Shown piece by piece: positions 16,530-25,749 of a DNA stretch of 28,406 nucleotides. This DNA comes from an uncultured Burkholderiales bacterium (GTDB lineage: Bacteria; Pseudomonadota; Gammaproteobacteria; Burkholderiales; Burkholderiaceae). Position 1 is the first letter of the stretch, and the number at the start of each line of letters is the position of its first letter. Both the position numbers and the translations under genes were made by a program. The stretch spans positions 1 to 28,406 of the forward strand of contig CAMLJY010000069.1 of the NCBI GenBank assembly GCA_946480465.1. The letters are read 5' to 3'. The notes below the pieces were generated by a model. It did no database searches, was not told where the DNA came from, and saw only the letters and a list, made by a program, of their open reading frames with translations.

Positions 16530-17746
16530 CCGCCCTGCTTCCCTGGCTCAAGTTCGCCTGCCTGAACACCTTGCGCAACCGGCGGCGTTCCGCCGTCACC
16601 ATCGCCATCGCGGCGCTGGGCACCGCGGCCATCCTGCTGGCCGGCGGCTTCGCGCTCTTCACCTACCAGGGGCTGGCGCAGTCCTCGGCCCGCAGCACCG
16701 GCCACCTGGTCGTGGCCAAACCCGAGCAGTTCAGCAAGGACGAGGACGTGCCGCTGCAGCACGGACTGGACGACGTGGCGGCGCTGAAAGCCCGGCTGCT
16801 CGCCGATGACGCGGTGCGCCAGGTGCTGCCGAAGATCGAGTTCTCCGGCCTCATCAGCAATGGCGACAAGTCCACCGTGATGATGGCCTCCGGCATCGAG
16901 CCCGATGCCGAGTTCGCGGTGAAGGGCCCGTTCCTGAAGATGCATGCCGGCCGCGTGCTGGCGAGCAGCGACACGCTGCACGTGATGCTGGGCGAGGGCC
17001 TGGCGCGCAGCCTGAAGGCCGCGCCCGGCAGCAGCCTGACGCTGATGGCCAGCACCACCGAAGGCGCGCTGAACGCGCTCGACGTGACGGTGGCCGGCAT
17101 CTTCTCCACCGGCATCGGCGACGTGGACAAGCGCCTGGTCTACACCGACCTCGCCACCGCGCAGAAGCTGCTGGTGACGCAGCGCGTGTCCAGCCTTGGC
17201 GTGTTCCTCGACCGCATGGAATCCACCGGCCCCGCGCGGGACCGCCTGCAGGCCGCGCTGCCGCGGCTGGCGGTCAGGACCTGGCTCGACCAGGCGCAGT
17301 TCTACCGCTCCGTGAAGGAGTTGTACAACCGCATCTTTGGGGCGTTAGGCGTGATCATCGGCGTCATCGTGGTCTTCGTCGTCACCAACGCGATGGCGAT
17401 GGCCATCATCGAGCGCACGCGGGAAATCGGCACGCTGCGCGCGCTGGGCACGCTGCCCGGCCAGCTGGTGCGCAGCTTCGCGCTGGAGGGGCTGGTGCTG
17501 GGCGGCGTCGGCGCGGTGGCGGGCGCCCTGGTGGCACTGGGCGTCGCCTTCGCGCTGCTGGTGTTCCCGGTGGAGATGCCGCCGCCGCCGGGTCGCAACA
17601 CCGGCTACCCGCTGCAGGTGGCGGTGGACGGCGCGCTGTACGGGGGCACGCTGCTGGCGATGCTGGCGCTGGCCACGACCGCCTCCGCCCTGGTGGCCCG
17701 GCGCACCGTGAACCAGCCCATCGTCAACGCCCTCGCCCACGTCTGA
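16526..17746 (+). CDS. ABC transporter permease, FtsX/LolC/MacB type
   Basis: Inner-membrane subunit of 406 residues. Layout: TM1 about 23-47, a ~220-residue periplasmic MacB-PCD-like domain (48-270), then TM2 271-294, TM3 322-347 and TM4 371-391. The cytoplasmic coupling segment ERTREIGTLRALGTLPGQ (296-313) is the FtsX-family signature. There is one permease gene, so the transporter is probably a homodimer, unlike LolCE. In the Lol system this fold pulls lipoproteins from the inner membrane and hands them to LolA; a LolA-like gene follows here at 12 nt. Confidence 0.94.
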   Translation: MTALLPWLKFACLNTLRNRRRSAVTIAIAALGTAAILLAGGFALFTYQGLAQSSARSTGHLVVAKPEQFSKDEDVPLQHGLDDVAALKARLLADDAVRQVLPKIEFSGLISNGDKSTVMMASGIEPDAEFAVKGPFLKMHAGRVLASSDTLHVMLGEGLARSLKAAPGSSLTLMASTTEGALNALDVTVAGIFSTGIGDVDKRLVYTDLATAQKLLVTQRVSSLGVFLDRMESTGPARDRLQAALPRLAVRTWLDQAQFYRSVKELYNRIFGALGVIIGVIVVFVVTNAMAMAIIERTREIGTLRALGTLPGQLVRSFALEGLVLGGVGAVAGALVALGVAFALLVFPVEMPPPPGRNTGYPLQVAVDGALYGGTLLAMLALATTASALVARRTVNQPIVNALAHV

Positions 17747-17758
17747 AGAGAACCTGCC

Positions 17759-18565
17759 ATGAAGCAAACGATCATGCTGCTCGCGCTGGCCGCCGCGGCC
17801 ACGCTGGCCCGGGCCGAGCTCGACGTCGCCGCGGTGCTGAAGGCGGCCGACCGCTACCGCGCCGGCGCCGAGAACCTGCAGGTGGAGACCCAGGTCACCG
17901 TGCTCAACCGCGACGGCAGCACCGACAAGGAACGCCGCTACACCGTGTTCGCGCAGGCACAGCACAAGTCGCTGGTGCTGATGCGCTCGCCGGCGGAGGC
18001 CGGGCAGAAGGTGCTGATGCTGGGCGACGACTTCTGGCTGCTGCTGCCCGGCAGCCAGCGGCCGCTGCGCATCACGCCGATGCAGAAGCTGCTGGGCGAC
18101 GCATCCACGGGGGACATCGCCACCCTGAGCTGGGCCGACGACTACACCGGCACGCTGGTGGGCGAGGAACAGTGCGAGGCACTCGGCGCGGCGGCTCATC
18201 CGAAGCCGGGCGAGGCCCCGGCCCCGCGCGCCGCGGCCGCGGGCGCGGTGGTGCCCTGCCTGCACCTGTCGCTGAAGTCCGCGCGCAAGGGCCTCACCTA
18301 CGCACGCATCGAGCTGTGGGTCGGCAAGGCGCGGTCCGAGCCGCTGAAGGCCGAGCTGTACGTGCAGTCGGACAAGCTGGCCAAGCTCGCCGGCTTCGTC
18401 TTCGACAAGGCGGACAAGCCGACCCAGGTCACCGAGATGGTGCTGAGCGACAGGCTCAGCTCGCACAAGGAGACGCGGGTGCGCTACGTGTCGCGCCGGC
18501 CGAAGCAGGTGCCCGAGACCTGGCTGAACCCCATGTTCCTGGCGCGCAACCCGGCGCTGGAGTAG
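17759..18565 (+). CDS. Outer-membrane lipoprotein-sorting (LolA-like, TP_0789-type) periplasmic protein
   Basis: 268 residues: a signal peptide (MKQTIMLLALAAAATLARA) and an open beta-barrel LolA/LolB-like fold inferred from VETQVTVLNRDGSTDKERRY, SLVLMRSPAEAGQKVLMLGDDFWLLLPGS and TYARIELWVGKARSEPLKAELY. No lipobox, so probably soluble in the periplasm. Residues ~144-165 form an Ala/Pro-rich insert between two Cys residues (EEQCEAL, VVPCLHL), which may form a disulphide. Position after the permease suggests it takes a hydrophobic cargo from the ABC complex towards the outer membrane. Family assignment is from pattern memory. Confidence 0.82.
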   Translation: MKQTIMLLALAAAATLARAELDVAAVLKAADRYRAGAENLQVETQVTVLNRDGSTDKERRYTVFAQAQHKSLVLMRSPAEAGQKVLMLGDDFWLLLPGSQRPLRITPMQKLLGDASTGDIATLSWADDYTGTLVGEEQCEALGAAAHPKPGEAPAPRAAAAGAVVPCLHLSLKSARKGLTYARIELWVGKARSEPLKAELYVQSDKLAKLAGFVFDKADKPTQVTEMVLSDRLSSHKETRVRYVSRRPKQVPETWLNPMFLARNPALE

Positions 18566-18568
18566 GCC

Positions 18569-19843
18569 GTGGCAACCCCCTCCCGCCTGCGGCAGACCGC
18601 CGCGGCCGCGCTGTGCGCGCTGGCGGCGCTGCCCGCCCTGGCCGACGAGCCGCCCGGCGGCGAGCTGCGCCTGTCCTGGACCGAGCGCGCGCCCTCGGGC
18701 GCCGGCCCGCTGGCGGCGGCGAACCAGCGCCTGCCCGGTATCGCGGCGCCGCCCTCGGACAGTGCGCTGCTGGAGGCCGAGCTGCGCCACACGCTGCGCC
18801 TGAAGCCCTTCGGCACGCCGCTGGCGCTGTCCGCCAACCTGCTGCTGCAAGGCCAACACGCGCGCGGCGACGCCGCCACCGCCGAGGCCCGCTTCAACGA
18901 GCTGAATGCCGCGGCCGACCTGGGCGCGTGGCAGCTCGTCGCCGGCAAGAAGGTGGTCGGCTGGGACGTCGGCTACGGCTTCCGGCCCAACGACGTGGTG
19001 CAGCAGGAGGCACGCCGCACCCTGCTGTCGACCACCCCGGAAGGCCGGCCGCTCGTGCAGCTGGAGCATTTCGGTGCCGAGTCGGCGCTGTCGCTGGTGT
19101 GGGTCAATCCGCAGCGCCTGGACGCGGACGACGACGCCAGCCGCGGCGCCGCGGAAAGCGCGCTGGCGCTGCGTGCCTACCGCCGCTTCGGCGCGCTGGA
19201 CGCCTTCGGCTTCGCGCGCCGGGGCGCGCACACCGGCGCCAGCGCGGGTGCGGCGCTGTCCTGGGTGGCCACCGACGCCATTGAACTGCACGCTTCGTGG
19301 CGTGCGCTGCAGCGCCACGATGGCTGGCTGCTCGCGCCCGGCACCGCCCATGCACCCGCCGCCGGCAACCCGTGGCGCCTCGGCAGCCTTGGCGGCGCCG
19401 CGCAATGGCTGCTGGGCGGCACCTGGACCGGCGGGCTTCAGCAAAGCGTGATGCTGGAGTTCTGGCACGACGGCACCGCCCTGCCCGATCGCGGGTGGGA
19501 AGCCTGGCGGCAGCGCAACGATGCGCTCGCGGCCGCGCCCGGGCCGGCGATCCGCGCCGCCGCCAACCTGGCCTGGCAGGCCACGCCCTTCGCCGCGCCC
19601 AGCCTGCGGCAGGACAACCTGTTCGTGCGCCTCGCGTGGCAGCCCGAGCGCTGGCAATTCAGCGCCGACACGCTCTACAACCCGGCCGATCACGGCCGCC
19701 TGCACACGCTGGCCGTGCAGTGGCAGGGCGAGCGCTGGCGGCTGAACGCCGCCTGGCGGCTGGCCGCCGGACCGGCCGACGCGCTGGTGAAGCAGCTGCC
19801 GACGCGGCGCAGCCTGCTGCTGGCCGCCACGCTGGCCTTCTGA
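18569..19843 (+). CDS. Probable outer-membrane beta-barrel protein, last gene of export operon
   Basis: 424 residues from GTG 18569, 3 nt after the LolA-like gene. A signal peptide (AAAALCALAALPALADEPP) is followed by many short alternating strands (LRHTLRLKPFGTPLALSANLLLQ, RWQFSADTLYN, RWRLNAAWRL), and the last residue is Phe (LLLAATLAF), the usual BAM recognition end of barrels. KKVVGWDVGYGFRPNDVV resembles the WG..f.P.D segment found in several porin-like families, but I cannot name the family. It would be the outer-membrane end of the pathway encoded by the operon. A long minus-strand ORF here is a shadow. Confidence 0.75.
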   Translation: MATPSRLRQTAAAALCALAALPALADEPPGGELRLSWTERAPSGAGPLAAANQRLPGIAAPPSDSALLEAELRHTLRLKPFGTPLALSANLLLQGQHARGDAATAEARFNELNAAADLGAWQLVAGKKVVGWDVGYGFRPNDVVQQEARRTLLSTTPEGRPLVQLEHFGAESALSLVWVNPQRLDADDDASRGAAESALALRAYRRFGALDAFGFARRGAHTGASAGAALSWVATDAIELHASWRALQRHDGWLLAPGTAHAPAAGNPWRLGSLGGAAQWLLGGTWTGGLQQSVMLEFWHDGTALPDRGWEAWRQRNDALAAAPGPAIRAAANLAWQATPFAAPSLRQDNLFVRLAWQPERWQFSADTLYNPADHGRLHTLAVQWQGERWRLNAAWRLAAGPADALVKQLPTRRSLLLAATLAF

Positions 19844-19989
19844 CGCTCGGCTTTCCGCCCCCCGCCCGGCGCCTGCGGGCGGCGTTTCGCGACACCCGCC
19901 GGCGCTTCGTCGCGGCCGGCTCGCCGCGGGCGGCGCCGCCGCCCAACATCACGCCCATCGCACCACCACCCCATCACACGAGGCATCCG

Positions 19990-20505
19990 ATGAGCACTTT
20001 CCTGATCATGATCGTCACCCGCACCCCGGCCTGGGTCTGGCTGGTCCTGGCCGGCCTGGTCCTGCTGGGCCTGCTGCAGGCACGCGACCACGTGGTGCCG
20101 CGCGCCCGCGTGATCGCGCAGCCGCTGGCGCTGGGCGCGCTGTCGCTGTGGGGCGTGGCCGGCGCCTTCGGCCTGCATGCGATGGTCGAAGGGCCGTGGC
20201 TCGCCGGCCTGATGCTGGGCCTGGCCGCCACCCGCGCCTTCCACCTGCCGCGCCAGGTGCAGGCCCTGCCCGGCGGCCGCTTCGCGATCGGCGGCAGCTG
20301 GCTGCCGCTGGCGATGCTGATGGCCGTGTTCTTCATGCGTTACGCGGTGAACGTCTCGCTCGCCATCGCGCCGGCGCTGAAGGCCGACGCCGGCTTCGCC
20401 GCCCTGGTCGCGCTGCTGTACGGCCTGCCGACGGGCCTGATCGCGGGACGCGCGCTGCGCATCCTGGGCCTGCGCCCGGCGACCGGCGCCTTGACCGCCG
20501 CCTGA
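19990..20505 (+). CDS. Small integral membrane protein (DUF6622-like)
   Basis: 171 residues with about five hydrophobic segments: 9-27, 41-62, 68-84, 104-126 and 131-152. The start MSTFLIMIVTRTPAWVWLVLAGLVLLGLLQAR matches a family I recall as DUF6622; no function is known to me. ATG 19990 follows a His/Pro-codon-rich leader without a clear ribosome site. It lies 146 bp after the barrel gene and 30 bp before the LytS-like kinase, so a link to the kinase pair is possible. Confidence 0.75.
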   Translation: MSTFLIMIVTRTPAWVWLVLAGLVLLGLLQARDHVVPRARVIAQPLALGALSLWGVAGAFGLHAMVEGPWLAGLMLGLAATRAFHLPRQVQALPGGRFAIGGSWLPLAMLMAVFFMRYAVNVSLAIAPALKADAGFAALVALLYGLPTGLIAGRALRILGLRPATGALTAA

Positions 20506-20523
20506 GGCGGGCTGCCCCTGCCC

Positions 20524-20529
20524 GACAAT
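20524..20529 (+). promoter_or_regulatory. GACAAT -10-like box, 6 nt before the kinase start
   Basis: CCCGACAATCCGCCGATG: GACAAT ends six bases before ATG 20536. The same spacing is seen at both starts of the dusC/DUF1415 divergent pair. If it is a -10 element, transcription begins at or near the start codon (leaderless mRNA). Confidence 0.45.
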
Positions 20530-20535
20530 CCGCCG

Positions 20536-21672
20536 ATGCTCGCGCACCAGCCCCGCACCCCGGCCGAATCGCTGCGGAACTTCGCGTTCCGCGGCCTGAT
20601 GACGCAGGGCATGTGCCTGGCCATCGCGCTGATGCTCTGGTACTTCGGCAACAAGGCGCTGCTGCCGAACCTGCTGTACTCCTTCGCCATCGGCAACTCC
20701 TGCTGGCTGCTGATCGACGGCGGCGTCCACCTGGTAGCGCTGATCCACGGCGGCCGCCGGCCGTCCCGCCGCGGCGAAGGCCCGGGCTGGCCAGGGCTGC
20801 TGGGCATGGTGCTGATCGTCGCGATCGGCTCGATCGCCGGCTACGCGCTGGGCAGCGGCCTGGTGGACCTGCTGACCGGCTACCACTCGCCGCGGCTGTT
20901 CCAGAACCGCACCTCCGGCCTGGTGACGCTGCTGGCCGCCGTGGCCGGCACCTACTTCTTCTACACCCGCGAGCGCCTGCACCAGGAACAGGCCGCGGCC
21001 GACGCGGCGCGCGCGCTCGCGCTGGAGAACCAGCTGCGGCTGCTTCAGTCGCAGCTGGAGCCGCACATGCTGTTCAACACGCTGGCCAACCTGCGCGTGC
21101 TGATCGGCCTGGACGCGGAGCGCGCGCAAGCCATGCTGGACCGGCTGATCGCCTTCCTGCGCGCCACGCTGAACGCCTCGCGCCTGTCGGTCCACCCGCT
21201 CTCGGCCGAGTTCGACCGCCTGGCCGACTACCTGGCGCTGATGCAAGTGCGCATGGGCCCGCGCCTGCGCGTGTCCTTCGAACTGCCCGCTGAACTGCGT
21301 TCCTGCGCCGTGCCGCCGCTGCTGCTGCAGCCGCTGGTGGAGAACGCGATCAAGCACGGCCTGGAACCCAAGGTCGACGGCGGCCGCATCGAGGTGTGCG
21401 CACGGCGCGTGGGGGACGACCTGCAGCTCGTGGTGCGCGACACCGGCGTCGGCCTCGGCGCGGCACCCCTGCCCGAACCCACCCCGGCCCCGGCCGCGCC
21501 TGCCGGCCCGCTCGATCCGGGCACCCGCTACGGCACGGCCCACGTGCGCGCGCGCCTGCAGGCCATGTTCGCGGAACGGGCTTCCTTCACACTGCGGGCC
21601 GCCGACGACGCCGAAGGCGGCACGCTGGCCCTGATCGTCCTGCCCTGCCCCGCTGCACCCCCTGCCGCATGA
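20536..21672 (+). CDS. LytS/AlgZ-type sensor histidine kinase
   Basis: 378-residue membrane kinase of the His_kinase (LytS) family. Four hydrophobic segments fall about 22-37, 44-70, 88-110 and 126-143, then a short coiled coil (ARALALENQLRLLQSQLEP). The phosphorylated His is His177 in PHMLFNTLANLR. ATP-binding parts: LLLQPLVENAIKHGLEP (Asn270) and DTGVGLG (302-308). No separate sensory domain is present; the signal may be read in the membrane. Its stop overlaps the response regulator start (ATGA), so the two are a matched pair. Signal and targets are unknown. Confidence 0.93.
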   Translation: MLAHQPRTPAESLRNFAFRGLMTQGMCLAIALMLWYFGNKALLPNLLYSFAIGNSCWLLIDGGVHLVALIHGGRRPSRRGEGPGWPGLLGMVLIVAIGSIAGYALGSGLVDLLTGYHSPRLFQNRTSGLVTLLAAVAGTYFFYTRERLHQEQAAADAARALALENQLRLLQSQLEPHMLFNTLANLRVLIGLDAERAQAMLDRLIAFLRATLNASRLSVHPLSAEFDRLADYLALMQVRMGPRLRVSFELPAELRSCAVPPLLLQPLVENAIKHGLEPKVDGGRIEVCARRVGDDLQLVVRDTGVGLGAAPLPEPTPAPAAPAGPLDPGTRYGTAHVRARLQAMFAERASFTLRAADDAEGGTLALIVLPCPAAPPAA

Positions 21673-22472
21673 CCCCGACCGCACTCATTGCCGAAGACGA
21701 ACCCCTGCTCGCGCTGGGCCTGCAGGCCGAGCTGAAGAAGCTGTGGCCCGAGCTGCAGATCGCCGCGCTGGCCGGCGACGGCCACGGCGCCGTCGCGCAG
21801 GCCCTGGCGCTGACGCCCACCGTCTGCTTCTTCGACATCCGCATGCCCGGCCTCACCGGCCTGGAAGCCGCGCAGGCCCTGGCCGAGGACTGGCCCGAGG
21901 GCCGCGAGTTTCCCCTGCTGGTCTTCGTGACCGCCTACGACCAGTACGCGCTGCAGGCCTTCGAGGCGCAGGCGGTGGACTACCTCGTGAAGCCGGTGGA
22001 ACCCGCGCGCCTGGCCGCCTGCGTCGACCGGCTGAAGAAGCGGCTGGCCGCCGTGGCCACCAGCGCGGCGCCCGAGGGTCTGGACCGCACGCTGGAGCAA
22101 CTGCGCGCGCTGCTGGGCGCCGCGCCGGCCGCCGCCGCGCCGCAGCCGAAGCTGGACGTCATCCAGGCCAGCGCCGGCAACCTGGTGCACATGGTGCCGA
22201 TCGACGAGGTGCTGTACTTCGAGGCGGCCGACAAGTACCTGCGCGTCGTCACCGCCGAGCGCGAGCACCTGATCCGCCTGTCGCTGCGCGAGCTGCTGCC
22301 GCAGCTGGATGGGCAGAAGTTCTGGCAGGTGCACCGCAGCCTGGTGGTGCGCGCCAGCGCCATCACCACCGCGCTGCGCGACGAATCGGGCAAGGTCTTC
22401 CTGACGCTGCGCGGGCGGCCCGAGAAGCTGACCGCGAGCCGGCTGTACGCGCACCTGTTCAAGGGGATGTAG
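21669..22472 (+). CDS. LytTR-family response regulator
   Basis: 267-residue transcription regulator. The receiver domain (1-120) has acidic pocket AEDEP (Glu9, Asp10), phospho-acceptor Asp56 in FFDIRMPG, a conserved Thr in FVTAYDQYA, and Lys in YLVKPVEP. After a Pro/Ala linker, the LytTR DNA-binding domain (about 160-267) shows VPIDEVLYFEAADKYLRVVT, LRELLPQLDGQKFWQVHRSLVV and a C-terminal SRLYAHLF. LytTR proteins bind direct repeats ~20 bp apart near their targets. Coupled to the kinase by a 4-nt overlap. Confidence 0.95.
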   Translation: MTPTALIAEDEPLLALGLQAELKKLWPELQIAALAGDGHGAVAQALALTPTVCFFDIRMPGLTGLEAAQALAEDWPEGREFPLLVFVTAYDQYALQAFEAQAVDYLVKPVEPARLAACVDRLKKRLAAVATSAAPEGLDRTLEQLRALLGAAPAAAAPQPKLDVIQASAGNLVHMVPIDEVLYFEAADKYLRVVTAEREHLIRLSLRELLPQLDGQKFWQVHRSLVVRASAITTALRDESGKVFLTLRGRPEKLTASRLYAHLFKGM

Positions 22473-22546
22473 CGCGATTCGCCGGAGCCGCCGGCGCGGC
22501 CGCGGACCGCTCGGGCGGGCCCGCGCCAGGCGCGCCGCAGACTCCC

Positions 22547-22552
22547 TAGAAT
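22547..22552 (+). promoter_or_regulatory. TAGAAT -10-like box upstream of glnS
   Basis: TAGAAT within CCCTAGAATTCCC lies nine bases before ATG 22562. It is close to the sigma-70 -10 consensus, but no clear -35 is present. If used, the mRNA would begin almost at ATG 22562, or give a ~30-nt leader for ATG 22592. Confidence 0.4.
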
Positions 22553-22591
22553 TCCCGCTCCATGACGCGGCCTGCCGGCCGCCCCTCCTCC

Positions 22592-24373
<1,782 letters not shown>

Positions 24374-24404
24374 GGCGACGGACCGGGCAACGGACCGGGC
24401 GGCG

Positions 24405-24417
24405 GCCTGCGGCAGGC
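24405..24417. terminator. Small perfect inverted repeat between convergent genes
   Basis: GCCTGC-G-GCAGGC lies in the 62-bp gap between the glnS stop and the oxidoreductase stop. The tiny loop and lack of a T-run make termination doubtful; two CGGACCGGG copies lie just before it. Confidence 0.2.
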
Positions 24418-24435
24418 GCGCGCCCGGCGAGGGCT

Positions 24436-25749
24436 TCATGCCACGGTCGAGCATCCTCGGCGCGCCCGCCACCAATCCCGGGCCTCCGCCCAGCTGTAGG
24501 TGGCCTGCGCCGCCGCCAGGCCCAGCGGTCCCCAGGTGCGGGTGAGGCCATACGGCGCGAAGTGGTCGGGCACCGGCCGGCCCTCGGCGATCGCGGTGGC
24601 CAGCACCTCGCCCGCCACGGTGGTCGGCGCCACGCCATGCCCGCCGAAGCTGATGGCGTGCCACGCGCCGCGCGCGTCGCCCGCGGCCAGGCGGCCGATC
24701 TGCGGCATCTTGTGGCGGGCATAGCTCATCAGCCCGCTCCACGCGAAGTCGACGCGCAGGCCCGCCAGCGCGGGATAGACGCGCAGCAGGTCCTGCTTCA
24801 GGAAGCGGGCGATGTCCCCCGGCCGCCGGTCGCGCACCGCGATGCGGCCGCCCCACAGCAGGCGCGTGTCGGGCAGCATGCGGTAGTAGTCGAAGGCGAA
24901 GCGGGTGTCGTAGATCGCGGCGCGGCTGGGGATGAACTGCCGGCGCCGCGCCTCACCCAATGGCTCGGTCACCATCACGTAGGTGGCGATCGGCAGCATC
25001 GCGCGTTCCAGCGGCGGCACCAGGCCGCTGAGGTAGCCGCCGCCGGCGATCACCAGCTCGCGCGCGCGCACCTCGCCGCGCGGCGTGCGCACGACGAAGC
25101 CGCCGGCCGCCCGTTCGACCGAACGCACCGGCGACTGCTCGTGGATGCGGCCACCACCCGCGGTGATGGCCGCGGCCACGCCCAGCGCGTACTTCAGCGG
25201 GTGGAAGTGGAAGGCGTCGGGTTCGAGCAGGCCGCCGAAATAGCGGTCGGACCGCACGTGGGCCGACAGCGCTGCCTTGTCCAGCCGCTGCCACTGCACG
25301 CCGAAGTGATCGGCCATCAGGCGCTGCTGGCGGTCGAGGATGGACTCGTCGTCGAACCAGTTCGCCAGCAGCGCGCCGCCTTCCACCGCATCGCAGTCGA
25401 TCCCATGGCGGGCGATGCGGCGGCGGATCAGGTCCACCGCGTCGCGCGTCAAGGCATAAGCCGAGCGGGCGCGCTCGGGGCCCAGCTGCGCCAGCAGGTC
25501 GGCACAGTCCAGGCTGTAGCCGCCGAAGACGAAACCGCCGTTGCGGCCGGAGGCGCCGAAGGCCACGCGCTCGGCCTCCAGCAGCACCAGGTCGCGCTGG
25601 CCGCGCTCGACCAGGCCCAGGGCCGTGGCCAGGCCGGCGAAGCCGGCACCGACGATGCACGCCGCGGTGTCGACCCGGCCCTGCAGCAACTGCGCCGCCG
25701 GCCGGGCCGGCGCCGTCGCCTCGTAATAGCTGCCAGGGGCGGCGGCCAT
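24436..25749 (-). CDS. FAD-dependent oxidoreductase, DAO family (amine/amino-acid oxidase-like)
   Basis: 437-residue flavoprotein. Rossmann FAD motif CIVGAGFAGLATALGL (GxGxxG at 34-39), the acid ending the second strand in VLLEAERVAFGASGRNGGFVFGG, and the closing HAISFGGHGVAPTTVAGEVLA. The layout matches the PuuB/OrdL branch, which oxidises gamma-glutamylputrescine or related amines, but no puu genes are near and the substrate cannot be told. No signal peptide, so cytosolic. ATG 25749 overlaps the dusC stop (TGATG), showing coupling to an otherwise unrelated tRNA-modification gene. Confidence 0.88.
   Translation of the reverse strand: MAAAPGSYYEATAPARPAAQLLQGRVDTAACIVGAGFAGLATALGLVERGQRDLVLLEAERVAFGASGRNGGFVFGGYSLDCADLLAQLGPERARSAYALTRDAVDLIRRRIARHGIDCDAVEGGALLANWFDDESILDRQQRLMADHFGVQWQRLDKAALSAHVRSDRYFGGLLEPDAFHFHPLKYALGVAAAITAGGGRIHEQSPVRSVERAAGGFVVRTPRGEVRARELVIAGGGYLSGLVPPLERAMLPIATYVMVTEPLGEARRRQFIPSRAAIYDTRFAFDYYRMLPDTRLLWGGRIAVRDRRPGDIARFLKQDLLRVYPALAGLRVDFAWSGLMSYARHKMPQIGRLAAGDARGAWHAISFGGHGVAPTTVAGEVLATAIAEGRPVPDHFAPYGLTRTWGPLGLAAAQATYSWAEARDWWRARRGCSTVA

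Noticed and set aside
17345..19705. 786-residue minus-strand ORF across the LolA-like and barrel genes
   Set aside because: Low-complexity Gly/Arg/Gln/His sequence; the plus strand holds well-spaced genes with signal peptides and family motifs.
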